Notes: generated by a model not told the origin, from the letters alone. Counted from the stretch's first letter, positions 47,514-57,225 are shown. The stretch is 64,000 bases of DNA from Elizabethkingia occulta (GCF_002023715.1 NZ_MAHX01000018.1:1-64000), one strand, 5' to 3'. Numbers and translations: made by a program.

Positions 47514-48368
47514 ATGAGCGAAACTAAAGAAAAAGAGATGTCCTTTCTGGGACATATTGGCGAATTAAGAGGACATTTAATACGTTCCATCCTGGCTATT
47601 GCTATTGGTGGTTTTGCTATTGGATTCAATATTAACTGGGTTATGGATCATATTTTATTTGGTCCAACAAAACCAGATTTTTTAACATTTAAAGTGGTAA
47701 ATCATTTTTCACAGATGATATTCGGGCATGATACTATTGATCTACCGGAAAAGTTTCCAATTCAGGTAAGAAAATTATTTGAGCAGTTCAATGTAATGAT
47801 GGCAGTTTCTATTGTTGGAGGTATTATGATTGCATTCCCCTATATTGTATGGGAATTATGGAAATTCATCAGCCCGGGGCTACATGAAAACGAGAGAAAA
47901 AACTCAATTTTTGTAATCAACAGTACATGGCTAATGTTCATGCTGGGAGCACTTAGCGGGTATTTTCTGGTTATGCCTTTTGTCATCAATTTTGGTTATT
48001 TCTTTCATATCTCAGACACAATTCGGGTAGACATTGACCTTTCCAGTTATATTACTATTTTCTTGCAGGTGGTTCTAGGGATGGCTGTTATTTTCCTTTT
48101 CCCTATTGTTGTGTATATGCTTACATCCATCGGAATTCTTACGCCTAAATTCTTAATTACTTATAGAAGACATGCAATTGTGGTTATTATGGTTGTTGCA
48201 GCTATTATTACACCTGCCGATGTATTGAGTATGATGGCAGCAGCTTTACCTCTGCTTGTACTATATGAAATAAGTATATTTATGTCCAGACTTATGGAGA
48301 AAAGAATGAAAAAAAGAGCAAAGAATAAAGAAACGCCGGAAACCAATCTGCCTAAGATAGAAAACTAA
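47514..48368 (+). CDS. tatC: Twin-arginine translocase subunit TatC
   Basis: A 284-residue inner-membrane protein with six predicted helices. N-terminal MSFLGHIGELRGHLIRS includes the conserved signal-binding Glu, with FPYIVWELWKFISPGLHENER in the first loop and TPADVLSMMAAALPLLVLYE near the end. It recognises folded proteins with RR signals; the GH109 enzyme at 22047-23435 has such a signal. It is co-transcribed with the kdsD-like gene. tatA/B are not in this window. Confidence 0.96.
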   Translation: MSETKEKEMSFLGHIGELRGHLIRSILAIAIGGFAIGFNINWVMDHILFGPTKPDFLTFKVVNHFSQMIFGHDTIDLPEKFPIQVRKLFEQFNVMMAVSIVGGIMIAFPYIVWELWKFISPGLHENERKNSIFVINSTWLMFMLGALSGYFLVMPFVINFGYFFHISDTIRVDIDLSSYITIFLQVVLGMAVIFLFPIVVYMLTSIGILTPKFLITYRRHAIVVIMVVAAIITPADVLSMMAAALPLLVLYEISIFMSRLMEKRMKKRAKNKETPETNLPKIEN

Positions 48369-48383
48369 ACATCTCACATCACT

Positions 48384-50033
48384 ATGAAAAAAATTATAAT
48401 CTCTGCGCTTCTGTTATCAGGAGTTCTGGCGTATTCTCAAAATAAGAATGCTTTTGGAGAAAAAGAACATCTATTTACAAAACAAGATTCTCTGTTCGGA
48501 TCTAATACAAAGTACAGAGATTTCTGGGATGTGAAAAAATACGATATTGAAGCTGAGCCTAATTTTGCACAAAAAAGCGTAAAAGGCAACAACAGAATTA
48601 GCTTCAGTATTACAAAAGATATCAACAACCCTACATTTCAGATAGATATTCAGCAACCTATGAAGGTTTCTAATGTGATGAGTGACTTCGAAATTACCTC
48701 TCAGAAAAGAGACGGAAATTTCCTATTCGTTCAGACCAAAGGAAACTTTAGAAAAGGTGACGAGCACTTTATCAGCATGGATTTTGAAGGAAATCCTGTT
48801 GTTGCCAAAAGGGCACCGTGGGATGGTGGCTGGGTTTTCACTAAGGATACTTCCGGAAAACCATGGATGACTACAGCTACCGAAGGTATTGGTACCAGTG
48901 TATGGCTACCTATAAAAGACTATTGGGGAGACGAGCCGGACAATGGTGTAACTTTTACAGTTATCAGTCCTAAAGATCTTACAGGTGTATCTAACGGACG
49001 CCTTATAGAACAAAGAATTGAAAATGGTAAAAACGTTTCGGTTTGGGAAGTTAAAAATCCAATTAACGATTACAGCATTACGCCGTATGTTGGAAATTAT
49101 GTTCACTTCGCAGATAGTTTTGATGGTGAAAAAGGAAAGTTATCTTTAGACTATTATGTTATTAAAGAGAATCTGGATAAGGCTAAAAAGCAATTTGAGC
49201 AGGTAAAACCTATGATGAAAGCTTTTGAACATTGGTTTGGTCCTTACCCTTTCTATGAAGATGGTTATAAACTTGTTGAAACACCTCACCTGGGAATGGA
49301 GCACCAAAGTGCTGTAGCCTATGGAAACAAATATCAAAATGGATATTTGGGAAGAGATCTCTCTGGTACAGGAGTCGGATTGAAGTTTGACTTTATTATT
49401 ATCCATGAAAGTGGACACGAATGGTTTGCAAATAATATTACAGCACAGGATACAGCTGATATGTGGGTACACGAAAGTTTCACATGCTATTCGGAGACTC
49501 TTTATTCAGATTTCATCTTTGGTAAAGAGGATGGGAACAAATATCTTATAGGCCAGAGGCACAATATCCAAAACGATGCGCCAATTATTCCGTCTTACGG
49601 TGTAAGAGCACATGGCAGTGGAGATATGTATTATAAAGGAGCAAGTATGCTTCATACAATCCGCCAGGTTATTAATGATGATGAAAAATTCCGCCAGATC
49701 CTCAGAGGTCTGGGAAAAGAGTTTTATCACCAAACCGTTACCGGCAAGCAAGTACAGGATTATATCAACCAGAAGTCCGGCATAGATTTCTCAACAGTAT
49801 TTAGTCAGTATCTTACTACTACTAATATTCCGAAACTGGAATATAAGCAGGATGGTAAAAAATTATCTTTCAGGTGGGTAAATACTGTAAAAGATTTTAA
49901 ATTACCCGTTCGTTTAAAAAATTCTAAAATTGTTATAACACCTTCTGAAGAGTGGAAAACAGTAAAACTAAAGGATAAGAGTCCTGTAGAATGGGATGCA
50001 AATTATTATATTGATTACACCCTCATACAATAG
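48384..50033 (+). CDS. M1 family metallopeptidase (secreted)
   Basis: A 549-residue protein with a signal peptide (MKKIIISALLLSGVLAYSQ). The zinc site is H341-ESG-H345-EW with the third ligand Glu364 in MWVHESF, matching HExxH-x18-E of M1 aminopeptidases; the exopeptidase segment LGMEHQSAVAYG (in place of GAMEN) lies about 40 residues earlier. It probably trims N-terminal residues of peptides in the periplasm. It starts 15 bp after tatC and ends the operon. Confidence 0.93.
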   Translation: MKKIIISALLLSGVLAYSQNKNAFGEKEHLFTKQDSLFGSNTKYRDFWDVKKYDIEAEPNFAQKSVKGNNRISFSITKDINNPTFQIDIQQPMKVSNVMSDFEITSQKRDGNFLFVQTKGNFRKGDEHFISMDFEGNPVVAKRAPWDGGWVFTKDTSGKPWMTTATEGIGTSVWLPIKDYWGDEPDNGVTFTVISPKDLTGVSNGRLIEQRIENGKNVSVWEVKNPINDYSITPYVGNYVHFADSFDGEKGKLSLDYYVIKENLDKAKKQFEQVKPMMKAFEHWFGPYPFYEDGYKLVETPHLGMEHQSAVAYGNKYQNGYLGRDLSGTGVGLKFDFIIIHESGHEWFANNITAQDTADMWVHESFTCYSETLYSDFIFGKEDGNKYLIGQRHNIQNDAPIIPSYGVRAHGSGDMYYKGASMLHTIRQVINDDEKFRQILRGLGKEFYHQTVTGKQVQDYINQKSGIDFSTVFSQYLTTTNIPKLEYKQDGKKLSFRWVNTVKDFKLPVRLKNSKIVITPSEEWKTVKLKDKSPVEWDANYYIDYTLIQ

Positions 50034-50035
50034 AA

Positions 50036-50064
50036 AAAACACTCCATATGGAGTGTTTTTTTTT
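50036..50064 (+). terminator. Terminator of the kdsD-tatC-M1 peptidase operon
   Basis: A perfect 12-bp palindrome (50036-50047 with 50048-50059) around CCATATGG with a long T-run. Confidence 0.85.
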
Positions 50065-50134
50065 ATATTATCCATTATAAAAAGTTATTTTTCATATTTT
50101 TACACTCAGGAATATAATTTAGAATAATAAGAAT

Positions 50135-50776
50135 ATGGCAAGAAAAGTAGTAGACGGTCCAATAAGAAATAAGGAAAAAACTAAACAAAAATTATTAAAC
50201 GCTGTTGGAAAAATTCTGGCAACAAAGGGATATTCTGAATTAAAAGTTTCTAAAATTGCAACTGTTGCAGGATTAGATAAAAAACTTATCTATTCTTATT
50301 TTGGAAGCACAGATAAGCTTATTGATGAGTATATAAAATCACAGGACTTCTGGGCTAATGTAGATGATCAGGAGATCATGACTTCCGGTTTCTCCGATGG
50401 GGGACAAGAAATCACAACCAATATGATCCTGCAGCAATATGATACTTTGGCTAAAAATAAAGAGTATCAAAAAATTATTTTATGGGGAATCTCAGAAACC
50501 AGACCATCTCTGAGAAAGCTTGCAGACGACAGAGAGGCCGTAGGAAACCCTTTATTAGATCAGGTCATAGATCCTCTGTTTAAGGAGAAATCAAAAGAAT
50601 ACAGAGCTATACTGGCAATGCTTGTGGCAGGTGCATACTATCTTAATTTACATTTTACGGTAAATGGTTCTACTTTCTGTGGACTCGACTTTAATAAAGA
50701 AGAAGATGCAAAGATTCTGAAAGATGCTATAGCCACTATTATAGACGACCAGTACAAAAAGCTGGAGAAAAAATAA
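50135..50776 (+). CDS. TetR family transcriptional regulator
   Basis: A 213-residue protein with an N-terminal TetR helix-turn-helix: KLLNAVGKILATKGYSELKV, then SKIATVAGLDKKLIYSYFGS and TDKLIDEYI. The C-terminal ligand domain is not of a recognised subtype. It is a single gene; no efflux or metabolic target gene is divergent to it, so its regulon cannot be guessed. Confidence 0.9.
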   Translation: MARKVVDGPIRNKEKTKQKLLNAVGKILATKGYSELKVSKIATVAGLDKKLIYSYFGSTDKLIDEYIKSQDFWANVDDQEIMTSGFSDGGQEITTNMILQQYDTLAKNKEYQKIILWGISETRPSLRKLADDREAVGNPLLDQVIDPLFKEKSKEYRAILAMLVAGAYYLNLHFTVNGSTFCGLDFNKEEDAKILKDAIATIIDDQYKKLEKK

Positions 50777-50783
50777 AAATTCA

Positions 50784-50923
50784 GAACTTGTTTAAATTTT
50801 AATTCAAAAAAGTGTTAGGCTTCGACAGGCTCAGCCTGAAAACGCTAAAAAGAAAATATTTGAGACGAGCAATGTCACTCTGAGCCTATCGAAGAGTATT
50901 AATTATAAAATTTAAACAAGCTC
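50784..50923. mobile_element. MITE-like nested inverted-repeat element
   Basis: Outer arms 50784-50804 and 50901-50923 are inverted repeats (CTTGTTTAAATTTT against AAAATTTAAACAAG). Inner arms GCTTCGACAGGCTCAGCCTGA (50819-50839) and TCACTCTGAGCCTATCGAAG (50875-50894) are also inverted to each other with a few mismatches. The whole is about 140 bp, has no ORF, and lies between the TetR gene and the kdsA terminator. The inner sequence resembles a repeat found in many bacteria. Confidence 0.6.
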
Positions 50924-50938
50924 TTGGCAATACTTTAT

Positions 50939-50968
50939 AAAAAAGCCGGAAGTTATCTTCCGGCTTTT
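50939..50968 (-). terminator. Terminator of kdsA
   Basis: A perfect 12-bp stem (50941-50952 with 50957-50968), 4-nt loop, and T-rich sequence. The GCCGGAAG/CTTCCGGC stem is shared with terminators at 731 and 3561. Confidence 0.85.
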
Positions 50969-50988
50969 CGTTTTTATTTCAAAACGCT

Positions 50989-51798
50989 TTACAAAATTGC
51001 TTCGCGTACTCTTGTTAGTTTTTCCAGTAATGCTTCCAGATAATCTAATTTCAGCATGTTTGCACCATCCGATTTTGCCACAGCAGGGTTAGGATGTGTC
51101 TCGATAAAGATACCATCTGCACCGACTGCAATACCAGCCTTAGCAATAGTTTCAATTAACTCTGGTCTTCCTCCCGTAACACCCGAACTTTGGTTAGGTT
51201 GCTGTAATGAGTGGGTAATATCTAATATTGTAGGCGCATACTGACGCATTGTAGGAATTCCGCGGAAGTCTACAACCAGATCGGTATAACCAAAAGAGTT
51301 CCCTCTTTCAATCAATGCTATTTTATCATTTCCTGAATCCTTTACTTTGTCTACAGCAAACTTCATAGATTCTGCAGAAAGGAATTGTCCTTTCTTCAGT
51401 GTTACAGCTTTCCCTGTTACGGCAGCAGCTATCAATAAATCTGTCTGGCGCACTAAGAAAGCAGGAATCTGTAATACATCTACATATTGGGCGGCTAATG
51501 CTGCATGTTCATTTTCATGAATATCGGTTGTTGTAGGAATATCGTACTTCTCCCCTACTTTTTTAAGGATTTCAAGCGCTTTAATATCTCCTATTCCGGT
51601 AAAACTGTCAACACGTGAACGGTTGGCTTTTTTAAAAGAACCTTTGAAGATATATGGAATATTGAACTGATTGGTAAGCTGAACTACTCTTTCTGCTACT
51701 TCCATAGCCAAATCTTCGCTTTCGATAGCACAAGGTCCAGCAATAAGAAAGAAGTTCTTAGAATCTTTATGTTTGATCTTATCTAATGCCTGAATCAT
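50989..51798 (-). CDS. kdsA: 2-dehydro-3-deoxyphosphooctonate aldolase (KDO-8-phosphate synthase)
   Basis: A 269-residue TIM-barrel enzyme condensing phosphoenolpyruvate with arabinose 5-phosphate. Motifs: LIAGPCAIESEDLA, FKGSFKKANRSR, VDVLQIPAFLVRQTDLL, IALIERGNSFGY and DGIFIETHPNPAVAKSDG. Length is typical. The product is the phosphorylated KDO for lipid A inner core; the isomerase making its substrate is at 46551-47510. Confidence 0.97.
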   Translation of the reverse strand: MIQALDKIKHKDSKNFFLIAGPCAIESEDLAMEVAERVVQLTNQFNIPYIFKGSFKKANRSRVDSFTGIGDIKALEILKKVGEKYDIPTTTDIHENEHAALAAQYVDVLQIPAFLVRQTDLLIAAAVTGKAVTLKKGQFLSAESMKFAVDKVKDSGNDKIALIERGNSFGYTDLVVDFRGIPTMRQYAPTILDITHSLQQPNQSSGVTGGRPELIETIAKAGIAVGADGIFIETHPNPAVAKSDGANMLKLDYLEALLEKLTRVREAIL

Positions 51799-51834
51799 TT
51801 TATTAAATATTTATTTTTATAATTATCTGTTTAT

Positions 51835-51842
51835 CAAAGCTA
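51835..51842 (-). promoter_or_regulatory. -7 box (TAnnTTTG) of kdsA
   Basis: TAGCTTTG on the minus strand lies 36 bp upstream of the kdsA ATG, between kdsA and the DUF1697 gene. Confidence 0.45.
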
Positions 51843-51849
51843 CTTTCAG

Positions 51850-52383
51850 TTATTTACTCATAGCTTTTAGTATTTTTTCTATCGTATTAATGTTGCGACT
51901 TGTAAGTCTGTCTTTAAGCGATTTCTTTCCAAGAACTTTGCCAAAATCTGAATTCAGCGTATTTCCTTTAGGAGTCTGCCAGTAGAAATTTGTTTGGACA
52001 ATTTCAGCCTGCTCATTTTCCTTATACACCGCGGTATCAAAAAGCTGCATCAAAACATCTTCTGTCCCTTCTGTTGTTATGAAAGTATAGTTATGATATT
52101 CTGGTGAAGAGTTAAAAGGCGAACTACTAAAAATAGCTTTTATTTCAGCTTCATTTCTGATAAAAAGAAAAGCTTCATAATCGAAATAATCTGAAAGTTC
52201 TTTTTCCAGTTTTGTTTTCAGATTCTCTACAGAATCTGCGGAAGAAAAAATAATATTGCCTGATGCCAAAACCGAAGAAACATCTTTTACTCCTGCATTC
52301 TGAAAGACTTTACAGACTTCCGCCATCTTCATGTTAGTCCCTTTTACATTTACACCACGGAGGAATGCGCAGTACTTTTCCAT
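51850..52383 (-). CDS. DUF1697 domain-containing protein
   Basis: A 177-residue cytoplasmic protein with the DUF1697 hallmarks: YCAFLRGVNVKGTNMKMAEV at the N-terminus, SSVLASGNIIFSS, and the C-terminal TSRNINTIEKIL helix. Family function is unknown. Single gene with TAAATTTG upstream. Confidence 0.9.
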   Translation of the reverse strand: MEKYCAFLRGVNVKGTNMKMAEVCKVFQNAGVKDVSSVLASGNIIFSSADSVENLKTKLEKELSDYFDYEAFLFIRNEAEIKAIFSSSPFNSSPEYHNYTFITTEGTEDVLMQLFDTAVYKENEQAEIVQTNFYWQTPKGNTLNSDFGKVLGKKSLKDRLTSRNINTIEKILKAMSK

Positions 52384-52400
52384 GCTTACAAAATCTTCTT

Positions 52401-52408
52401 CAAATTTA
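52401..52408 (-). promoter_or_regulatory. -7 box (TAnnTTTG) of the DUF1697 gene
   Basis: TAAATTTG on the minus strand lies 17 bp before the ATG. Confidence 0.5.
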
Positions 52409-52453
52409 CGAAAGTATTTTGTTATAAACAGCCTGTTATGATTAGTAAAAGAA

Positions 52454-52780
52454 TTAGTGTGAAACTGCTTTCAGTCCGATAAGAGATCCTATCAGGGTAA
52501 ACAGAAAGAAGATTCTCCAGAAGCTTGCAGGCTCTTTAAAAATAAAGATTCCTACGATCACTGTTCCTACAGCACCTATTCCTGTCCATACTGCGTAAGC
52601 TGTACCAATCGGTAATGTTTGTGTTGCTTTCATCAGAAGAAGCATACTAATGGTTACCGTCACAAAGAATCCGCCGTACCACCAATAAGACTCGACTCCG
52701 GTTGTTTCTTTTGCTTTTCCCAAACACGACGCAAACGCAACTTCACAGATCCCTGCAATAATTAAAATTATCCAATTCAT
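52454..52780 (-). CDS. Small multidrug resistance (SMR) family transporter, SugE/Gdx-like
   Basis: A 108-residue inner-membrane protein with four transmembrane helices, the essential Glu13 in GICEVAFA and the signature TLPIGTAYAVWTGIGAVGT. SMR proteins work as antiparallel dimers exchanging protons for quaternary ammonium compounds or guanidinium. The motif resembles the SugE/Gdx guanidinium exporters, but a single gene of this type also fits QacE-like drug exporters. It lies 67 bp downstream of a Crp/Fnr-type regulator. Confidence 0.9.
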   Translation of the reverse strand: MNWIILIIAGICEVAFASCLGKAKETTGVESYWWYGGFFVTVTISMLLLMKATQTLPIGTAYAVWTGIGAVGTVIVGIFIFKEPASFWRIFFLFTLIGSLIGLKAVSH

Positions 52781-52799
52781 TTTTTAAAATTTAGCGGCA

Positions 52800-52807
52800 C
52801 AAAATTA
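52800..52807 (-). promoter_or_regulatory. -7 box (TAnnTTTG) of the SMR gene
   Basis: TAATTTTG on the minus strand lies 19 bp before the ATG. Confidence 0.5.
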
Positions 52808-52847
52808 ATACATGCATTTTGGAAAAAAATTTACATATGATAAAAAA

Positions 52848-53411
52848 TCATCTGATTTCTGCCCGAATCCGACTAAGACTTACCTGGGTAATTCCTAAGT
52901 AAGAGGCTATATATCCCAGCTGTATTCTCTGCAGAAATTCCGGATGCTGCTTCATCAGATCTTTATAACGTTCACCAGCCGCCCGGACCTGTCTGGATAT
53001 AAGCCTTTCCTCAGTCTTTATAAGCTCCTGTTCTGCAAGTCTTCGCCCCCAGTTGGCAATATGAATGTCTTGCTGGTAAAGCTTTCTTAAACTGTCTATT
53101 TTTAGCTCATATAGTTCACAGGCTTCCAGAAGTTCGATATTTTCATAACCTGGCTTATTTTCAACATAACTCCGCATAGAGATCACAGTATTCCCTTCTT
53201 TTCCAAACCAAAAGGTAATTTCATTACCATCTTGTAGCACATAGGCCCGGACAATTCCTTTTTTAATGAAGTAAACTGAGGTTTCTACCTTGTCTATTCC
53301 CATCAGATTATAAGCTTTTGGAAAGCTAACTTCATGAATATGTTTTTGAAGTTCTTCTCTGGACTCTTCCGGCATTACCCATATCTGATCCAGAATTTCG
53401 TTTAAAGTCAT
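52848..53411 (-). CDS. Crp/Fnr family transcriptional regulator
   Basis: A 187-residue protein: cyclic-nucleotide-binding-like beta-barrel (residues about 25-115, VYFIKKGIVRAYVLQDGNEITFWFG) and a short C-terminal helix-turn-helix (LGYIASYLGITQVSLSRIR). No iron-sulfur cysteines, so not Fnr itself, and the cAMP-contact residues are not evident. It is directly upstream of the SMR transporter gene and may regulate it. Confidence 0.88.
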   Translation of the reverse strand: MTLNEILDQIWVMPEESREELQKHIHEVSFPKAYNLMGIDKVETSVYFIKKGIVRAYVLQDGNEITFWFGKEGNTVISMRSYVENKPGYENIELLEACELYELKIDSLRKLYQQDIHIANWGRRLAEQELIKTEERLISRQVRAAGERYKDLMKQHPEFLQRIQLGYIASYLGITQVSLSRIRAEIR

Positions 53412-53443
53412 TCAGTATATTTTTGGACTTTTATATCATTAAA

Positions 53444-53482
53444 AATAATAAAAACTACCACAATGTGGTAGTTTTTATTATT
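53444..53482 (-). terminator. Terminator of the DUF2723 gene
   Basis: A perfect 18-bp inverted repeat (53444-53461 with 53465-53482) with T-runs on both sides, placed between the DUF2723 stop and the regulator gene. Confidence 0.85.
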
Positions 53483-53498
53483 TGAATATTTTATTTTT

Positions 53499-56400
53499 TT
53501 ATTGCGTTGCTTTAATCACCTGACTTGTGATCTGATCCATTTTCTCTTTAGAGTAAGTTGAATCATAAGGCTTCATTACATTGAACAGGTATTCGTAGAA
53601 AGGTGTAATCTTCTGTACATTTTCAGATTCTTTATACGCCTTTTCTTTACCCATAGCCTGAAGTCCTTTAACAAAGTCTGAGAATCTCTTATCTACAGGG
53701 GTAATTGAATTTACAATATACTGGTAAGCTTTATCTTTCTGTCCCATCTCTTCGTAAGCATCACTTACTGTACTTACAACAACAGAATACAGATACGGCT
53801 GTAAAGAAAGCTGCTTTCTCACAAACTTCTGCTGTGACGGATCCAGGTTACTGAAATAATCGTATTCATTAAAAATATTCTTTTTCAGTTCTTCAGCAAG
53901 CTTAAGACCTTTCTGTTCCTGACCTGCAACAATATACCCGTAAACTATCTCAGCTAAAGAACGCGGATCATTATATTTAGCCACCGGAATTTCTGCCGAA
54001 GCAAGGTCTAATAATTCTAAAGCTCTCTTCTTATCACCTTTTGCTACTAATTCCTGAGCTGCACGTGAAGCACTCATTCTGTAGCTGATAATATTCTGGG
54101 TTGCAGTTTCATCGTAGTGGTTATACAAATCTTTGAAGTTACCCCACTTGTAGCTTTTCACTACGTTATAAAGATCGTCTGCATCTACTCTTCCCATATC
54201 GCCTCTATTATTTGTTTCCGTTTTAATCGGAACCAAACGATAAGAGAACCCATCGAATTGTAAATAATCACCCAGGAAGAAAATATTCGCTGCATCATAT
54301 ACACCTCCGGCAGAGAAGCTAATTGGACGTTTCCAATCGAATGTAGCTAATAAATCCAACAGGAATACATTGTTCTTCATAATAGAAGATTTTGCATAAT
54401 CTATTGTGATATGATCTACTGCCAATCCAGCTTCCTGTGGTTTAATAATTCCTGCTTTTACAGCATTGTTTACATTAACAGGAAGAACAAATTTACTAAC
54501 CGGAAGGAAGTTTAATTTTTCATATTTATCATCACCAAAGATAAATTTCAATACAGTGTCTTTATCCTCAGATTTCATTTTCAGGAAGTTCACTGCGTCC
54601 TTCATCGTCATAGAATCCTGTACAAGGTATTTTCTGAATGATGACAATACAGTACCCGGAGCTCCCTGAGATTCAAGGTTTTTATAAATAGCATTCCAGT
54701 CTTCTTTGGACATTACATATACCTGGTCATTTACACCTTCTTTATAATTTTCATGAGACATAGATAATGGTATAGGATTAGAATTATCTACCTTACGCAT
54801 CATCTGATCGATAAACCAAGGTGTTGTAAGAAGAGCCTGGTGAGCAACTCTTACGTCATTTCTGAACCCTTCTGTCTGCTGGATTCCCCATACAGGATAT
54901 GTATCATTATCTCCATAGGAAATCATAATTGTTTCTTTTGGAAGAGATTTCAGGAATGAATATGCATAGTCATAAGCAGCATATTTATGACTTCTGTCGT
55001 GTACTCTGTAATTCTGGAAGCCCATCATAAACGGAATTCCTAAAAGGATAACACCTGCAACCCAATTAGCTTTGCTATCCTTTACTTTCTGATCCAGGAA
55101 ATAGAAAACGGCAGCAGCTCCTAATCCGATCCAGATTGCAAAAGCATAGAACGAACCTACCATCGCGTAGTCACGCTCACGTGGTTCAAAAGGTTTAACA
55201 CCCGTATAGTAAACAATACCTATACTCGTAATAATAAACAGAGAAAGGATTGCATAAAATCGTCCAAAATCTTTGTTTAGCTGAAAGAAGAATCCTACTA
55301 AACCTAAAAGAAGGGGAAGAAAAAAGAATGCTACAGTAGATTCATTTTTATAATATGCCGGCATTTTGCTCTGGTCACCATGCATTGCATTATCAATAAA
55401 CGAAATACCACTGATCCAGTTTCCATTTGTATTTTCCATCTGCCCTTGCAGATCATTCTGTCTTCCGACAAAATTCCACATCAGGTATCTTACAAAATAG
55501 TAACCATTCTGGAAACTAACGAAATAATCGAAATTCTGACTGAAAGAAGGCTTTTTGATGTTGATCAGGTTATAATTTTTCACCTGCATATAATCATCCA
55601 CTTTTATAGATCCGTCGTTATATTTCTTCTTTAGTTCATCAAATATTTTATGAGCCTGAGGATCATCGGAAACATCAGGATTGCTATAATTGAATGTAAA
55701 GTCCGGTGCTCCGTACATAGAGATATAATTAGACATTACATCTTTATCACTATTGAACATTCTCGGAAAAAAGCCTACATGATTTTTATTGAAAACAATA
55801 TTATCTCTCTGTCCAACTAAAACATAACGTCCGGTTTTATCATCCTTTTCGTAAATATCACCAGTTTTGATTGTTTTATAACTTCCGTCTTCATTTTTTT
55901 CCATTCCGTTATAATCCAGGTAAGCTGTATAATTCTCACCATAAGACGTTGGCCAGTCACCATACTGTACACGGTTATAATAATCCAACATACCAATAGC
56001 ATTGTCAGGATCATTCAGGTTAATTGCAGGATTTGCCATTGCACGGATAGGAATAACCATCCAGCAAGAGAAACCAATAATCATGTAGACAAGGCTAAGG
56101 GCAATCGTCTGGAAAACACTGTTTTTCTTCTTTCTCGCATAGCTTATGGCCAGATAAGAGAGTCCTGCCAACACAAGAAAAGCGAATATTGTTCCTGAAT
56201 TAAAAGGTAAACCAAAGCCATTAACGAAAGCTATTTCGCTTTTCGCGAACATGGTCATGATAAAAGGAAATACTCCTTTGAATACCAGTCCCAAAATAAC
56301 AAGTGTTACCACATTGGCTATGATAAAACTTTTCCAGGTAAAAGTGTATTTTCTTGAATAGTAGATAAGACATATTGCAGGAACAGTCAGCATACACATC

Positions 56401-56984
56401 ATGTGTACCCCAACAGAAAGCCCTGTTACAAAGAAGATAAGAACAATCCATCTTTCGTTATCACTTTCATTAAATTCGTTTTCCCATTTACAGATCAACC
56501 ATAAAAGTAAAGCAATAAACATACTGGACATGGCATATACCTCTCCTTCTACTGCGGAGAACCAGAATGTATCACTGAATGTAAAAGCCAAAGCTCCTAT
56601 AATTCCCGAAAAAAGAACGCCTACAGTCTGATTATCTGTAAGTTCATCCATTTCTTTGTTCAGAATCCTTCTTACCAGATGTGTAATTGTCCAAAATAAA
56701 AATAATATAGTGAAGGCACTACATAAAGCCGACATAGCATTAATAACTGTTCCGTAATGATGTCCGTCTCCAAATGCAAACATTGCTACAACTGCGCCTA
56801 TCAACTGGAAAAGAGCCGCTCCCGGAGCGTGGGTTACCTGCAGTTTTACTGCAGAAGATATGTATTCTCCACAATCCCAGAAACTGAGATTCGGCTCAAT
56901 TGTAGATAGGTAAGTAACTGCGGCGACCACAAAAATTCCCCATCCTAAAAAGGTATTCCATTTCCTAAATGTCCATTCCTTCAT
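53499..56984 (-). CDS. DUF2723 large membrane protein (PMT-like glycosyltransferase fold)
   Basis: A 1161-residue protein. The N-terminal half (residues about 15-700) has many transmembrane helices, starting WGIFVVAAVTYLSTIEPNLS then FWDCGEYISSAVKLQVTH with the acidic residues expected near the start of PMT/GT-C enzymes (WDCGEY). The C-terminal part is soluble and helical, with TPR-like segments (RALELLDLASAEIPVAKY). DUF2723 proteins are typical of Bacteroidota and are thought to act on surface glycans or glycoproteins, but their reaction is not established. Single gene. Confidence 0.9.
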   Translation of the reverse strand: MKEWTFRKWNTFLGWGIFVVAAVTYLSTIEPNLSFWDCGEYISSAVKLQVTHAPGAALFQLIGAVVAMFAFGDGHHYGTVINAMSALCSAFTILFLFWTITHLVRRILNKEMDELTDNQTVGVLFSGIIGALAFTFSDTFWFSAVEGEVYAMSSMFIALLLWLICKWENEFNESDNERWIVLIFFVTGLSVGVHMMCMLTVPAICLIYYSRKYTFTWKSFIIANVVTLVILGLVFKGVFPFIMTMFAKSEIAFVNGFGLPFNSGTIFAFLVLAGLSYLAISYARKKKNSVFQTIALSLVYMIIGFSCWMVIPIRAMANPAINLNDPDNAIGMLDYYNRVQYGDWPTSYGENYTAYLDYNGMEKNEDGSYKTIKTGDIYEKDDKTGRYVLVGQRDNIVFNKNHVGFFPRMFNSDKDVMSNYISMYGAPDFTFNYSNPDVSDDPQAHKIFDELKKKYNDGSIKVDDYMQVKNYNLINIKKPSFSQNFDYFVSFQNGYYFVRYLMWNFVGRQNDLQGQMENTNGNWISGISFIDNAMHGDQSKMPAYYKNESTVAFFFLPLLLGLVGFFFQLNKDFGRFYAILSLFIITSIGIVYYTGVKPFEPRERDYAMVGSFYAFAIWIGLGAAAVFYFLDQKVKDSKANWVAGVILLGIPFMMGFQNYRVHDRSHKYAAYDYAYSFLKSLPKETIMISYGDNDTYPVWGIQQTEGFRNDVRVAHQALLTTPWFIDQMMRKVDNSNPIPLSMSHENYKEGVNDQVYVMSKEDWNAIYKNLESQGAPGTVLSSFRKYLVQDSMTMKDAVNFLKMKSEDKDTVLKFIFGDDKYEKLNFLPVSKFVLPVNVNNAVKAGIIKPQEAGLAVDHITIDYAKSSIMKNNVFLLDLLATFDWKRPISFSAGGVYDAANIFFLGDYLQFDGFSYRLVPIKTETNNRGDMGRVDADDLYNVVKSYKWGNFKDLYNHYDETATQNIISYRMSASRAAQELVAKGDKKRALELLDLASAEIPVAKYNDPRSLAEIVYGYIVAGQEQKGLKLAEELKKNIFNEYDYFSNLDPSQQKFVRKQLSLQPYLYSVVVSTVSDAYEEMGQKDKAYQYIVNSITPVDKRFSDFVKGLQAMGKEKAYKESENVQKITPFYEYLFNVMKPYDSTYSKEKMDQITSQVIKATQ

Positions 56985-57184
56985 GCTAAAATTTTAAATT
57001 GTGTTGCGAAATTAAGGTTTTTAAAATACTTTTTATAGTTTTTTTTCATTTCAGGCAAAACATGATAAGAATTAGGCTTTCTATAAATCACTATAAATTA
57101 ATGCTTTTTAAGTTTTTTTTAATCTTTGATTTTTAAATCGTAGATTTTGGCATAATTTTGACATATTGAAACCAAATATTTTTA

Positions 57185-57192
57185 TATTTTTG
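57185..57192 (+). promoter_or_regulatory. -7 box (TAnnTTTG) of the cysteine-synthase-like gene
   Basis: TATTTTTG lies 33 bp before the ATG; a TTG is found at 57166-57168, 16 bp upstream of the box, near the expected place of a -33 element. Confidence 0.55.
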
Positions 57193-57225
57193 CAGATAGT
57201 TCTTATTAGAGAAAAATGATATATA

